Assembly (NCBI GenBank): GCA_947652375.1
Contig: CANTCS010000005.1
Location: 1 to 64,000, forward strand
From: an uncultured Mollicutes bacterium
GTDB lineage: Bacteria > Bacillota_I > Bacilli_A > RF39 > UBA660
DNA length: 64,000 nucleotides
Reading direction: 5' to 3'
Position 1 is the stretch's first letter, and every line of letters starts with the position of its first letter. The translations under genes and the position numbers were made by a program. A model generated the notes under the pieces. The model did no database searches. It was not told the DNA's origin and saw nothing but the letters and a program-made list of their open reading frames with translations. Shown in pieces: positions 39,727 through 49,656 of this stretch.

Positions 39727-40503
39727 TTATTCAACAGGTTCTGCTGATTTAAAAATATAGTTATTATTTTCGTCTTCAAATACAACTTTATATAATGTAC
39801 CTTTATTTATATTATTAACAGAATTTTCATCAATTGCTAAAGTATCAGTTAAACGAATTAAATCTGGAATCTCTTCACTCATTGCATAATCTTTATAACC
39901 TTTTCCAGTTTGTTTATCTACAAATATAACTCTAAAATAAATATTTATTATATTATTTTCTTTGGTAACTTTAACAATTTTTTTAATATTGTGATAAGGT
40001 CCCATAGTACAACCACAAGTACTTTCAATTGGTGCTTTATATACTTTTTCAATATCATCATATTTCCATTCTGGACAAGAATTATAAGTTTTATGACTAA
40101 ATTTATAATCTTTACCTACAACATTTTTTAATTCGTCATTTAATTCTTGAGTTGTAAAATCTTTATAAACATAAGGTATAACTGTTATATCACTTATTTT
40201 ACTATAAATATTATTTAGTAATAATTGGTACATGTCCTCGTTACTAAAGTTACTAGCTGTAAACTTTTCATCTCTTAAATAAATATTATCATCACTGCAA
40301 TCCATTCTACCATCTATTTTTTTTAGTAAATTACTTACTAATGGATCATTAACTTCTAAAATTTCAATTTCACTTTTTACCTTATCTTTTTTTTCCCCAA
40401 TATCATTATTAGAAAAACCTTTATCATAAACAATATATCCACATAAGCAAACATTTATAAATAATAATAAAAATACTAAAAATTTTAACCCATTCTTATC
40501 CAT
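39727..40503 (-). CDS. unknown secreted/membrane-anchored protein
   Basis: N-terminal TM, start revised to MDKNGLKFLV. Confidence 0.5.
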   Translation of the reverse strand: MDKNGLKFLVFLLLFINVCLCGYIVYDKGFSNNDIGEKKDKVKSEIEILEVNDPLVSNLLKKIDGRMDCSDDNIYLRDEKFTASNFSNEDMYQLLLNNIYSKISDITVIPYVYKDFTTQELNDELKNVVGKDYKFSHKTYNSCPEWKYDDIEKVYKAPIESTCGCTMGPYHNIKKIVKVTKENNIINIYFRVIFVDKQTGKGYKDYAMSEEIPDLIRLTDTLAIDENSVNNINKGTLYKVVFEDENNNYIFKSAEPVE

Positions 40504-40586
40504 AAAATAATATCTCCTTTTAAATAATATTATCATCTTTACAAAAAAAAAGGAAGACTTCAAAATTCCTTTTTTGTAAATTTACA

Positions 40587-41867
40587 TTACTTGTTATATT
40601 CTTTTAATAACTCAACAACTTTTCTCATTTCTAAGTCATATTGAATCATTTCTATTCCACCAAACTCTTTTAAGAAATCTTCTTTTTCCATTTGATATTT
40701 TTTAGCTAGTTCTTCTGTTTCTTTCTCAGCATCTTCTTTACTAACTTCAACTTTTTCTAGTTTCATTATTTCTTCTAACATTAAACGATACAATACATTA
40801 CTATATGCTTCTTTTTCCATTTGACTTCTTAATGCTTCTTCATTAGACTGTGTAAATTGATAATATAAATCTAAAGAGATACCTTGCATTTTAATTTGTT
40901 CTTCAAATCTACTCATTAGACGATTAACTTCTTCATTAACCATTTCTTCTGGAATATCAACTTCTACATTTTTACCTACTTCTTCTAAAATAGTATCAAC
41001 ATATTTATTTTCAGCATTCATTTCTTTTTGTGCCATAATAGAATTTTTAATTTCGGCTTTTAATTTTTCTTCGGAATCAATTCCTTCCATTCCTAAATCT
41101 TCAAAAAAATCTTCATCTAATTCACGTGTTTTTTTCTCTTTAATTTCATTTACTTTAACTTTAAAAACAACATCAGCTCCAGCTAAATCTTTAACTCCAT
41201 AATCTTCAGGAAAAGTTAAATTTAAATCTTTTTCTTCTCCTATTTTCATTCCAATTACTTTCTCTTCAAATCCTGGAATAAATGTATTAGAACCAATTTC
41301 TAAAGAATAATTTTCACCTTTACCACCATCAAATGGTTCATTATCTTTAAATCCTTCAAAATCAATAATAGCTATATTACCATTTTCTACTTTACCATCT
41401 TTTGTAACAAGTTCAGTATATCTTTCTAATAAATGACCAAGTTCATGATTAATTTCTTCATCACTAACTTCAACTTTTTCTGGTTGAATATTTAAGCCTT
41501 TATATTTTTTTACTTTTACTTCTGGTTTAGTAATAAACTTAAAGATAAATTCTACACCACTATCATCTAAACTTTTAACATCAAATGCTGGTTGTACAAC
41601 AGGAACTAATTTTGATTCTTCGATTGCTTTTAAATAAGCTTTTTGTAAAACCATATCAGCTGCTGTTACCAATAAAGCTTGTTTGCCAAATTTTTTTTCA
41701 TAAACATTTCTTGGAACTTTACCTTTTCTAAAACCATCAACCTTAGCAGTCTTTTGTTCTTTTTTAAATGCTTCATCTATAGCCTTTGTCCATTCTGTAC
41801 CATCAATTTTTATATCTACTTCATGAACATTTTTATTTTTAACTTCTTTTTCTACTTTTTTTGCCAT
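40587..41867 (-). CDS. tig: trigger factor
   Basis: VDGFRKGKVPRNVYEKKFG; FKBP-type domain; C-terminal chaperone domain. Confidence 0.96.
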   Translation of the reverse strand: MAKKVEKEVKNKNVHEVDIKIDGTEWTKAIDEAFKKEQKTAKVDGFRKGKVPRNVYEKKFGKQALLVTAADMVLQKAYLKAIEESKLVPVVQPAFDVKSLDDSGVEFIFKFITKPEVKVKKYKGLNIQPEKVEVSDEEINHELGHLLERYTELVTKDGKVENGNIAIIDFEGFKDNEPFDGGKGENYSLEIGSNTFIPGFEEKVIGMKIGEEKDLNLTFPEDYGVKDLAGADVVFKVKVNEIKEKKTRELDEDFFEDLGMEGIDSEEKLKAEIKNSIMAQKEMNAENKYVDTILEEVGKNVEVDIPEEMVNEEVNRLMSRFEEQIKMQGISLDLYYQFTQSNEEALRSQMEKEAYSNVLYRLMLEEIMKLEKVEVSKEDAEKETEELAKKYQMEKEDFLKEFGGIEMIQYDLEMRKVVELLKEYNK

Positions 41868-42226
41868 ATTTTTCCCTCCAATGACTTTTATTATACATTA
41901 ATTTTTTTTATAAAACAAGAAGAAAAATTTTGAAATTCTTAATTAAAAAAAGTTAAATTTTTATAAATTACAATTTCATCAATTAGCTACTCTAATTTTA
42001 ACTATTTAGTAAATAAATATAATTAGAAATTATATAAACAAATTTTATTATTTAAAGTTACATAGTAACTAATTCGTATCAAAAAAATTAACATCTAATT
42101 TTTTTAGATGTTAATTTTAAGTAAACAATATTTACTTAATTATAAATAATATTTACCCGAAGTGAAAATATTGTTAGAATTATTGTCTTCGTCATTGTAG
42201 TCGTTACGAGTATTAAAATAATTTTT

Positions 42227-42655
42227 TTAAAATAAGTTTTTATTTTTCACATTTTTTTCATCTCTTATAAAATGTTCAAAAAAATTACAAATTTCTTCAC
42301 CATAATTTTTATTTTTAACAAAAAAATCTATAATTTCTAAATTAGAAACTCTAAATATTTCTAAATTTTTATGATCCACTAAAGTAAGAGGTAAACCAGT
42401 TTTTAATTCCTTTAAACCATTATCATTTTTTTCAATTAAAATACTATTTGGTATCTTATATTCTTTAAACAAATCTTTTAAATGTTTTTGAACCACTTCA
42501 ATTTTAACTCCATCATTAATAACCTCATAAACAATATTTAGTTCTTGTTTTCCTCTTTCATATAATTCTACATTAACAATTTCAAGTATCTTATCTAAAG
42601 TATCATTCTCATATTTTATAATATTTGTATTAATAGGTAAAATATAATATTTCAT
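42227..42655 (-). CDS. unknown protein
   Basis: ORF only; start revised to MKYYILPINT. Confidence 0.4.
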   Translation of the reverse strand: MKYYILPINTNIIKYENDTLDKILEIVNVELYERGKQELNIVYEVINDGVKIEVVQKHLKDLFKEYKIPNSILIEKNDNGLKELKTGLPLTLVDHKNLEIFRVSNLEIIDFFVKNKNYGEEICNFFEHFIRDEKNVKNKNLF

Positions 42656-42761
42656 CAAACATCCCCCTCTCAAAAATTAACATTAGTTATTTTAACATAA
42701 ATATTAAGAAATATTTTTAATTTTTTCTTAATTTTACAATATTTTACAAAAAAAACATGCT

Positions 42762-43763
42762 TTAACTTTTACTTTCAAAATTCCAAGCATCCTTACACAT
42801 ATCTTCCAGACTCTTTTTTGTAACAAAGCCTAATTCTTCTCTTGCTTTAGTAGGATCAGAATAACATTCTGCTATATCACCTGCTCTTCTCGGAGCAATT
42901 TTATAATTTACTTTTATACCACTTGCTTTTTCAAAAGCATCAATAAGTTCTAGAACACTATAACCTTGACCAGTTCCTAAATTATAAATATATAATCCTT
43001 TCCCCTCTTTTTCTAATTTTTCTAAAGCTTTAATATGACCCACAGCTAAATCAACAACATGAATATAATCTCTAACCCCTGTCCCATCTGGTGTATCATA
43101 ATCATCTCCAAAAACATTTAAACAACTAAGTTCCCCTTTAGCAACTTTAGTAATAAAAGGCATTATATTAGCAGGAATTCCATTTGGCTCTTCTCCAATT
43201 AAACCAGATTCATGAGCTCCAATTGGATTAAAATATCTAAGAATTGCTATATCCCATTCTTTATCAGAATTATATAAATCATTCAAAATCTGTTCAACAA
43301 ATAATTTACTGGTTCCATAAGGATTTGTTGTACCACCAATCTTACATTCCTCTGTTATAGGGACTTTTTCAGGAGCCCCATAAACAGTAGCACTTGAAGA
43401 AAAAACAAGTTTTTTACAATTAAACTCTTTCATTATGGTTACAAGTTCTAGTACTGTTGAAACATTATTTTTATAATATTCAACTGGCTTTATAATAGAT
43501 TCTCCAACTGCTTTAAACGCTGCAAAATCAATTACTGCATCTATATTATTTTCTTTAAAAATTTTTCTAAGAATATTTTTATCAATCATGTCTCCTTCAT
43601 AAAATTTGACTTTTTTTCCCGATAAACACTCTATTTTTTCAACAATATTATTTTTACTATTAGATAAATTATCTAAAATAATAACATTATAATTATTATT
43701 AAGTAATTCAATACAAGTATGTGATCCTATATATCCACAACCACCAGTAACTAATATATTCAT
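42762..43763 (-). CDS. galE: UDP-glucose 4-epimerase
   Basis: MNILVTGGCGYIGSHTCIELL; SSATVYG; YGTSK. Confidence 0.96.
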   Translation of the reverse strand: MNILVTGGCGYIGSHTCIELLNNNYNVIILDNLSNSKNNIVEKIECLSGKKVKFYEGDMIDKNILRKIFKENNIDAVIDFAAFKAVGESIIKPVEYYKNNVSTVLELVTIMKEFNCKKLVFSSSATVYGAPEKVPITEECKIGGTTNPYGTSKLFVEQILNDLYNSDKEWDIAILRYFNPIGAHESGLIGEEPNGIPANIMPFITKVAKGELSCLNVFGDDYDTPDGTGVRDYIHVVDLAVGHIKALEKLEKEGKGLYIYNLGTGQGYSVLELIDAFEKASGIKVNYKIAPRRAGDIAECYSDPTKAREELGFVTKKSLEDMCKDAWNFESKS

Positions 43764-44291
43764 CTAATTCTCTCCATATATTTTTTTAAATTCTTCAAAA
43801 ACTAACAACATCTCTTGAGCGATACTTTCATCTATATTATTTTCATCAAGAGCTTTATTCAAAAATTTATCTAATCCAATTAAGTTAACATAAAATAAAT
43901 TAAATTCTGTTGCTAGTTCTAACTCATCGTAATGAGTCTCATTAAGATTAGGTACATCATCCGTTTTAAATAAATAATAAAAAATTTCATTGCGCACTTT
44001 TTTTGCTGAATTAAAATAATTATTATCATATGTAGTTATTACTAAAAAAGGTTCCTCTGTTACTAATACATTAATTCCTGTTTCTTCTTTAATTTCTCTA
44101 ACTACACTATCATTAAGTGTTTCTCCATTCTCTACATGCCCTCCAGGAAATTGATAAGAATTATTGTTATGTGCTAACAATATTTTTCCTCTAGAATTAA
44201 TAATTAAACCTTTTACTCTTGTTACAAACAATTCTATATCATTATCAGTTAAATTATTCTCATTAATAACTATTTTTTTCATAGTCTTCAC
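43764..44291 (-). CDS. NUDIX hydrolase
   Basis: GGHVENGETLNDSVVREIKEETGI. Confidence 0.93.
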   Translation of the reverse strand: MKTMKKIVINENNLTDNDIELFVTRVKGLIINSRGKILLAHNNNSYQFPGGHVENGETLNDSVVREIKEETGINVLVTEEPFLVITTYDNNYFNSAKKVRNEIFYYLFKTDDVPNLNETHYDELELATEFNLFYVNLIGLDKFLNKALDENNIDESIAQEMLLVFEEFKKIYGEN

Positions 44292-44293
44292 TC

Positions 44294-45304
44294 CTATATA
44301 TATCTCTCCCAGTATTCAACAGCATTAGGACTGACACTATTAAATACTACCTCAATCGTATTTTTAATTAAATTAGCTTTTTCCCAAACCACATTTCCTT
44401 TATTTAAGCAACTAGCCTTACTTTCAGCCATCATATATTCAAAAGTCGAAGCTCTATCTTCAGCTGCTGAAGTTTGAGCATAATTATTAACAAAAGGAAC
44501 ATTTTCTAAAAAAGTATTGTCATATGAATAATTATTAACAATTGTTCCATACTTATATCCGTTTGGATTTAAAGAATTCCAAGAATTAAAATTTCCACCT
44601 TTTTTATAAATGTATCTCTCAATATAATGGTAAGACTCATGATAAAAAGATTCTTCTAATGGATGTTCCAAAGCAATCGAAATATCAGCATAATCAAAAC
44701 TAGAATCTGTTATTCCTGTTATACTATTATCAGAATAATTATTAATTAAAATTATTGTTAAAGGTATCCCCCCATCATTTATCTCTTTGAACATATTATC
44801 AGGATATAAAGAAAAAAGAGTTTTTAAACGATTTAAAGTTGTATTTATTAAACTTGGATCATTAATAGTTGTTGTTGAAAATCCCCCTACTTCATACCCT
44901 TCTGTCTCTTTACCATATTTAATATCAACATCATATTTTTCTTCTAATTCTTTATGAAGTTTATCATTTAATGTATCTAAAGTTGTAACAAAATTATTAT
45001 TTTTATCGTTACTATTTACTAAATCTTTTTCTTCCTTTATTAAATTTTCTAAATTATTCTTATTACTATCTTTATTATCATTTTTATCTTTTACATTAGT
45101 AATTTCATTACCTGGAACAACCTCTGATCCATCTACTGTTGTAATAGAAACAGTATTTTTTTCCTCTTTTGTTTTAACAACATCATAAACAGGATTTAAA
45201 AGCTTACTATCATTTTTTAAATCCAAGAAAAATCCATATAATAAAATAATTACAGAAAAAAAGATTAATATCTTTGCATAATAATTTATTTTATTTTTAA
45301 GCAT
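44294..45304 (-). CDS. putative extracytoplasmic zinc metallopeptidase
   Basis: N-terminal TM; HExxH in EESFYHESYHYIERY; downstream AAEDRASTFEYM as possible third ligand. Confidence 0.7.
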   Translation of the reverse strand: MLKNKINYYAKILIFFSVIILLYGFFLDLKNDSKLLNPVYDVVKTKEEKNTVSITTVDGSEVVPGNEITNVKDKNDNKDSNKNNLENLIKEEKDLVNSNDKNNNFVTTLDTLNDKLHKELEEKYDVDIKYGKETEGYEVGGFSTTTINDPSLINTTLNRLKTLFSLYPDNMFKEINDGGIPLTIILINNYSDNSITGITDSSFDYADISIALEHPLEESFYHESYHYIERYIYKKGGNFNSWNSLNPNGYKYGTIVNNYSYDNTFLENVPFVNNYAQTSAAEDRASTFEYMMAESKASCLNKGNVVWEKANLIKNTIEVVFNSVSPNAVEYWERYI

Positions 45305-45333
45305 ACTAATCTCCTTTCAACCTTTATTAGTTT

Positions 45334-45858
45334 CTAAAAAAAGATAAAAATTAAAGCAAATAAAATTACAATAAATATTATTATAATTAATGTAAATATT
45401 TTTAAACCACCAATTCCCATCTCATCATTTGAAAAAAATGTTATTTCTTCTTTATTGCCATCTATATTAAATAAATGATTAGCATAATTTTCACTTAAAC
45501 CATCCAAAATAAATAAATCATTATTTTCTGTAATTAATCTTAATGTTAAGAAATTATCATTATCCAAATTAACTACATCTTTATTAATAATTTTAACTTC
45601 TTCTAAAAACTTTTTAACTAAAACATCTACGAACTTGTCATAAAAATTTTGATCACATTTAGAAGTTTGATCTCTAAATGCTTCTTTTTCTCCATTTTGT
45701 TTAACCATTGAAAGCTTTATTAAACAATTTAAATCATTTATACTTATTTGAAAAATAATTGAACTTTCTTTAGTTGACAACTTAAAAATATTTACAATTC
45801 TCTCAACATATTCTAAATAATTATCTTCACATAAATCTTTACCTAATAATAATTCCAT
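45334..45858 (-). CDS. unknown protein with C-terminal TM anchor
   Basis: GLKIFTLIIIIFIVILFALIFIFF tail. Confidence 0.5.
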   Translation of the reverse strand: MELLLGKDLCEDNYLEYVERIVNIFKLSTKESSIIFQISINDLNCLIKLSMVKQNGEKEAFRDQTSKCDQNFYDKFVDVLVKKFLEEVKIINKDVVNLDNDNFLTLRLITENNDLFILDGLSENYANHLFNIDGNKEEITFFSNDEMGIGGLKIFTLIIIIFIVILFALIFIFF

Positions 45859-45865
45859 AAAACTC

Positions 45866-47038
45866 CTACTTTTTAATTCCAGTACTTTCTTGCAATTGCT
45901 TATTTAAAATGCTTATTTGATTATACATTTCTTGAGCTGCTTTTGCATCTCCATTTCTATACAATTCATTAGCCTGAGCTAACATTATTTCTATTTTCTT
46001 TTGTAGCTCTTCATGCGTTGGTTCTAATAAACCATTATTTATTAATTGTTGCTCAGTAACATCGCCATCTAAAGTATTATTTGTGTTACCTACAGAAGAA
46101 TTATTTGTAAGAGACCCTTTTAAATTAAGTAAGGCCTTTTGCGTTCCACAAGATCCTTTTAATTTAGCGAATTGCTCAGAAGTTGTTAAAATAGCTTTGC
46201 CAACTTCATTTCCATTTTTAATAAATTTAATATAAGATGATGATTGTGGATTAGTTTGTGGTAAAATAGTTTCGTTTACTTGAGTTGCATTTGGAACTGG
46301 AGTAATTTGTCCTTGTTCGTGTTTTAATGCATCAACAATCGGTAATTGTATACTTAAATCTGATAATTGCTGAGAACAATTATTATCTGTTACAGTTGTT
46401 TCGGTTGCTGGAATACTAGGAACTGAAACAACAGTTGCATTTGGAACATTTATTTCACTACTAACTGGAACTTCTACATTTTCTGCAACTGGTGCTACTT
46501 CAACTTCATTGGGTACAACCTCTTCACTACTAACTGGAACTTCTACACTTTCTGCAACTGGTGCTACTTCAACTTCATCGGGTACAACCTCTTCACTACT
46601 AACTGGAACTTCTACACTTTCTGCAACTGGTGCTACTTCAACTTCATCGGGTACAACCTCTTCACTACTAACTGGAACTTCTACACTTTCTGTAACTGAT
46701 ACATCTTCAACTTCATTAGTAAAATCGTCTTCAGTTTCTTCAACTAAACTAGCTTGTTCTTCATCACTAGCTATATAACTTAAATTGCTATCATAAGAAT
46801 TCAAAGAATTTAAATTATCCATTAATTTATTAGTAAGTTTTAATATTTCATTTCTTTTAGTCTCTTGAGTTTCTTTCAAAGACTTCAATGATTCTTTTTT
46901 TTGATTATCTTCCGTTCTATTAATCTGAATATCAATATCTTCTAATCTTCTTTCTACTTCTAAAAGTATATCAAATAAGATACTTTTCACAGTATATATA
47001 GCTTCTCCGAAATTATCCATACTATCCACTTTAAACAC
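45866..47038 (-). CDS. repeat-containing protein with N-terminal coiled coil
   Basis: 23-aa repeats VEVPVSSEEVVPDEVEVAPVAES; coiled coil at N-terminus. Confidence 0.75.
   Translation of the reverse strand: MFKVDSMDNFGEAIYTVKSILFDILLEVERRLEDIDIQINRTEDNQKKESLKSLKETQETKRNEILKLTNKLMDNLNSLNSYDSNLSYIASDEEQASLVEETEDDFTNEVEDVSVTESVEVPVSSEEVVPDEVEVAPVAESVEVPVSSEEVVPDEVEVAPVAESVEVPVSSEEVVPNEVEVAPVAENVEVPVSSEINVPNATVVSVPSIPATETTVTDNNCSQQLSDLSIQLPIVDALKHEQGQITPVPNATQVNETILPQTNPQSSSYIKFIKNGNEVGKAILTTSEQFAKLKGSCGTQKALLNLKGSLTNNSSVGNTNNTLDGDVTEQQLINNGLLEPTHEELQKKIEIMLAQANELYRNGDAKAAQEMYNQISILNKQLQESTGIKK
46450..46720 (-). repeat. in-frame 69-nt tandem repeats
   Basis: GGGTACAACC-type unit recurs with 69-nt period (46511, 46580, 46649). 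Confidence 0.9.
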
Positions 47039-47046
47039 CTCCCAAC

Positions 47047-47316
47047 TTATCCATTAGCAATTTTTTTTAATAATTGTTGAACAGCCAACCATTCATTTTC
47101 ATCAACAATTTCTTCTAACTTTAAAATTTCTCCATCTTTTAAAATTTTTGAAATATATATAACTTCATCTTCTAAAGCTCCACTTTTTTCACCTTTTGAA
47201 TAAACTAAATAAGTATGCATTTGATCTTCACTAATTAAATAAGTAACAAGTTCAACTTCCATTGTACTACCATCAGAATTCTCTATTACAACCATTTCTT
47301 TTTCATTCATAGTCAA
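47047..47316 (-). CDS. DUF1292-like (YrzB-like) protein
   Basis: VVIENSDGSTMEVELVTYLISEDQMHTYLVYSKGEKSGALEDEVIYISKI. Confidence 0.7.
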   Translation of the reverse strand: MTMNEKEMVVIENSDGSTMEVELVTYLISEDQMHTYLVYSKGEKSGALEDEVIYISKILKDGEILKLEEIVDENEWLAVQQLLKKIANG

Positions 47317-47464
47317 ACTCCTTTTATTCTAAAATATATTATAACTAAATTTTTTAAATAAGTAAATAATTTCAGTGGAAATGTTATAAAAATAATTCAT
47401 TTTAAATACAAAAAGCCTAAAGAAATAAACTATCTTTAAGCTTTTTTATAAAATTATAAAAGAA

Positions 47465-48739
47465 CTACCAATTAAACATTAATAAATCAGGAGCTATTAT
47501 TAATAATACACCAATTAATAACATAACAATCCCACCAAGTAAATGTGAATATTTTCCATACTTAGTAGAAATACCAGTAACTTTCATTGTAAACATTGCA
47601 ATAAAAAATACAATTAAATCATCAATTAAAAAGAAAATAATATAAAGTAAAGTATAAACAAATTTCATAAAACTAGAAACATTATTTATAGCTAATAATT
47701 CACTAAAAATTAAAGGAAGCCCAGCAGAACACGCTAATTCTACTAAATTTACAGATATAGCAAGTCCAACAACCCCAAGAAGTGCTAAAACAAAACTTTT
47801 TTCATGTGTAAATTTTTTTATTTTATTTAGTATACTTTTTCTTTTTTTATCATCAACAACTAAACAACCACTTTTATTACTCTTAAGAAAACTTTTTAAA
47901 TTTAATACTCCTCCAATTAAAGCAATTATAGCAATTATATTTCTAACCCAAACTATTGTCGTAATTTTAACAGCAACATTAATCCAAGAAAGCATAATTA
48001 TCATATAAACTAAAGCTGAAGTAATTAAAAATGTTAAACCTAAAGCCCACATTCTTTTTTTATTCCTCATCCCAATTAAAACACTAATTAAAAATAATAA
48101 TATCCACATAGCACAAGGATTAAATCCATCGATAAAACCTATAATAACACTAGCTGAAGTTAAAGTAACATTTTTTAAATTAACCTTACCAAATAAAGGT
48201 AAGTTAATAGTTAATTCATCATCCAAATTTTTCTCTCGCAAACTAAACTCATCTACTATATAAGGATCCTTTTCTCCATTTTCATCATTTGTTTTTTCTA
48301 TTTCTTGATCAACTTCACTTTGAATTAACTCATCCTCAATAGAACCATCTTCTATTTTTTTAACAACATCAACATACTCATTTTCTTGATAAAATTTAAT
48401 TGCTCTTTTTATCGTACTAGCTCTAGCTTCATTATAACCAGTAATTACTGTCTTACCTATAACAGTAGTTGGTACTCCACTTCTATTAATATCAAATACT
48501 TTCTCAATCTTTTCTAAAAGTAAAGCATTACTTTCATTGTACCAAACCTCATAAAAAACAATTTCTAAATTTTTATAATCATCCTTAATACTTTCTAAAA
48601 AATCTTGCTCATCACTACAATGTGGACACCCATCTCCATGAAATAAATATAAAGTTATCTTATCATTCTCTAAAGCATTAATGTTAAAAGGAAAAATTAA
48701 AGAAAACAAAACAATTATTACTAAAACTAATTTTTTCAT
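47465..48739 (-). CDS. secreted thioredoxin-like domain fused to CcdA/DsbD-like transmembrane domain
   Basis: LFHGDGCPHCSDEQDFL...GVPTTVIGKTVITGYNE; then GFIDGFNPCAMWILLFL and multiple TM segments. Confidence 0.8.
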   Translation of the reverse strand: MKKLVLVIIVLFSLIFPFNINALENDKITLYLFHGDGCPHCSDEQDFLESIKDDYKNLEIVFYEVWYNESNALLLEKIEKVFDINRSGVPTTVIGKTVITGYNEARASTIKRAIKFYQENEYVDVVKKIEDGSIEDELIQSEVDQEIEKTNDENGEKDPYIVDEFSLREKNLDDELTINLPLFGKVNLKNVTLTSASVIIGFIDGFNPCAMWILLFLISVLIGMRNKKRMWALGLTFLITSALVYMIIMLSWINVAVKITTIVWVRNIIAIIALIGGVLNLKSFLKSNKSGCLVVDDKKRKSILNKIKKFTHEKSFVLALLGVVGLAISVNLVELACSAGLPLIFSELLAINNVSSFMKFVYTLLYIIFFLIDDLIVFFIAMFTMKVTGISTKYGKYSHLLGGIVMLLIGVLLIIAPDLLMFNW

Positions 48740-49392
48740 TAAACTACCTCACTATCTTCATTTAAAAATCTATTAATTTTTTGCTTAATTTTATCGCACT
48801 CTTCTCCTGTTGCTAAACAAGTACAAAAACCCAATTTTTCTGCAGTATCAATATTTTCTTTTGTGTTATCTATAAATAAAATGTTTTTTGGTAATAAGTT
48901 AGTTTTTTCTAAAACTATTTCATAGATTTTATCTTTAGGTTTATTAACTTTCAAAAAACTAGAAAAAAACAAATAACTCATTTTATCTAAATTCAAGTGT
49001 TTATTTAATTGTATAACATCAAATTCACTAATATTAGAAAGAATTCCAACACAACAATTATTTTTAATTAAAAGATTAATTAAATCTATAATCTCTTTAA
49101 AATAAGGAACATTCTCATTATATTTTAAATATAATTCTCTAAACTTTTGATAACTCAGAAAAACACCTATTTCATCTAACTTTTTATTAATAAATGCTTC
49201 TAATTCTTTACCATTTAATATCCAAAACTCTTCTAAGTCAAATATTTTTAAAAGTTCATCTATTTTACTAGAATCAATATTTATACATATATTTCTTCTC
49301 GCATCTTCCAAATTATATTTTACTGAATTTCCATCTTGTATAACATGACCCCAATCAAATAAAATTAATTTCTCATCTCTCATATACAGCAC
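48739..49392 (-). CDS. HAD-superfamily hydrolase
   Basis: LILFDWGHVI...VGILSNISE...KPKDKIYEIVL...NILFIDNTKENIDTA. Confidence 0.85.
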   Translation of the reverse strand: MLYMRDEKLILFDWGHVIQDGNSVKYNLEDARRNICINIDSSKIDELLKIFDLEEFWILNGKELEAFINKKLDEIGVFLSYQKFRELYLKYNENVPYFKEIIDLINLLIKNNCCVGILSNISEFDVIQLNKHLNLDKMSYLFFSSFLKVNKPKDKIYEIVLEKTNLLPKNILFIDNTKENIDTAEKLGFCTCLATGEECDKIKQKINRFLNEDSEVV

Positions 49393-49399
49393 AATTTTT

Positions 49400-49654
49400 T
49401 TAAAAACTTTCTATTTTTTCTATCATTTCACTTTCACTAACTTCTCCAACAATTCTAAAAAGTTCTCTATCACCATCAAAAAATATAAATACAGGTAAAA
49501 TATTTCCTGGATTATACTTCAAAACTTCTTCTTCATCCATATCATAATCTAATTCAATTGTATCAAATAAAAATTTTTCATTAACTTTTTTCCAAACTTT
49601 ATTCATAACTAGACAACCACTACACCATACTGCATTTATTTTAACTACTCTCAT
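49400..49654 (-). CDS. small thioredoxin-like protein
   Basis: INAVWCSGCLVMNKVW; ILPVFIFFDGDREL. Confidence 0.8.
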   Translation of the reverse strand: MRVVKINAVWCSGCLVMNKVWKKVNEKFLFDTIELDYDMDEEEVLKYNPGNILPVFIFFDGDRELFRIVGEVSESEMIEKIESF

Positions 49655-49656
49655 AA

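Noticed and set aside
46509-46778. ORF on + strand, TGATSTSSGTTSSLL repeats
   Set aside because: Antisense shadow of the 69-nt repeats in 45866..47038; no RBS or complete gene structure.
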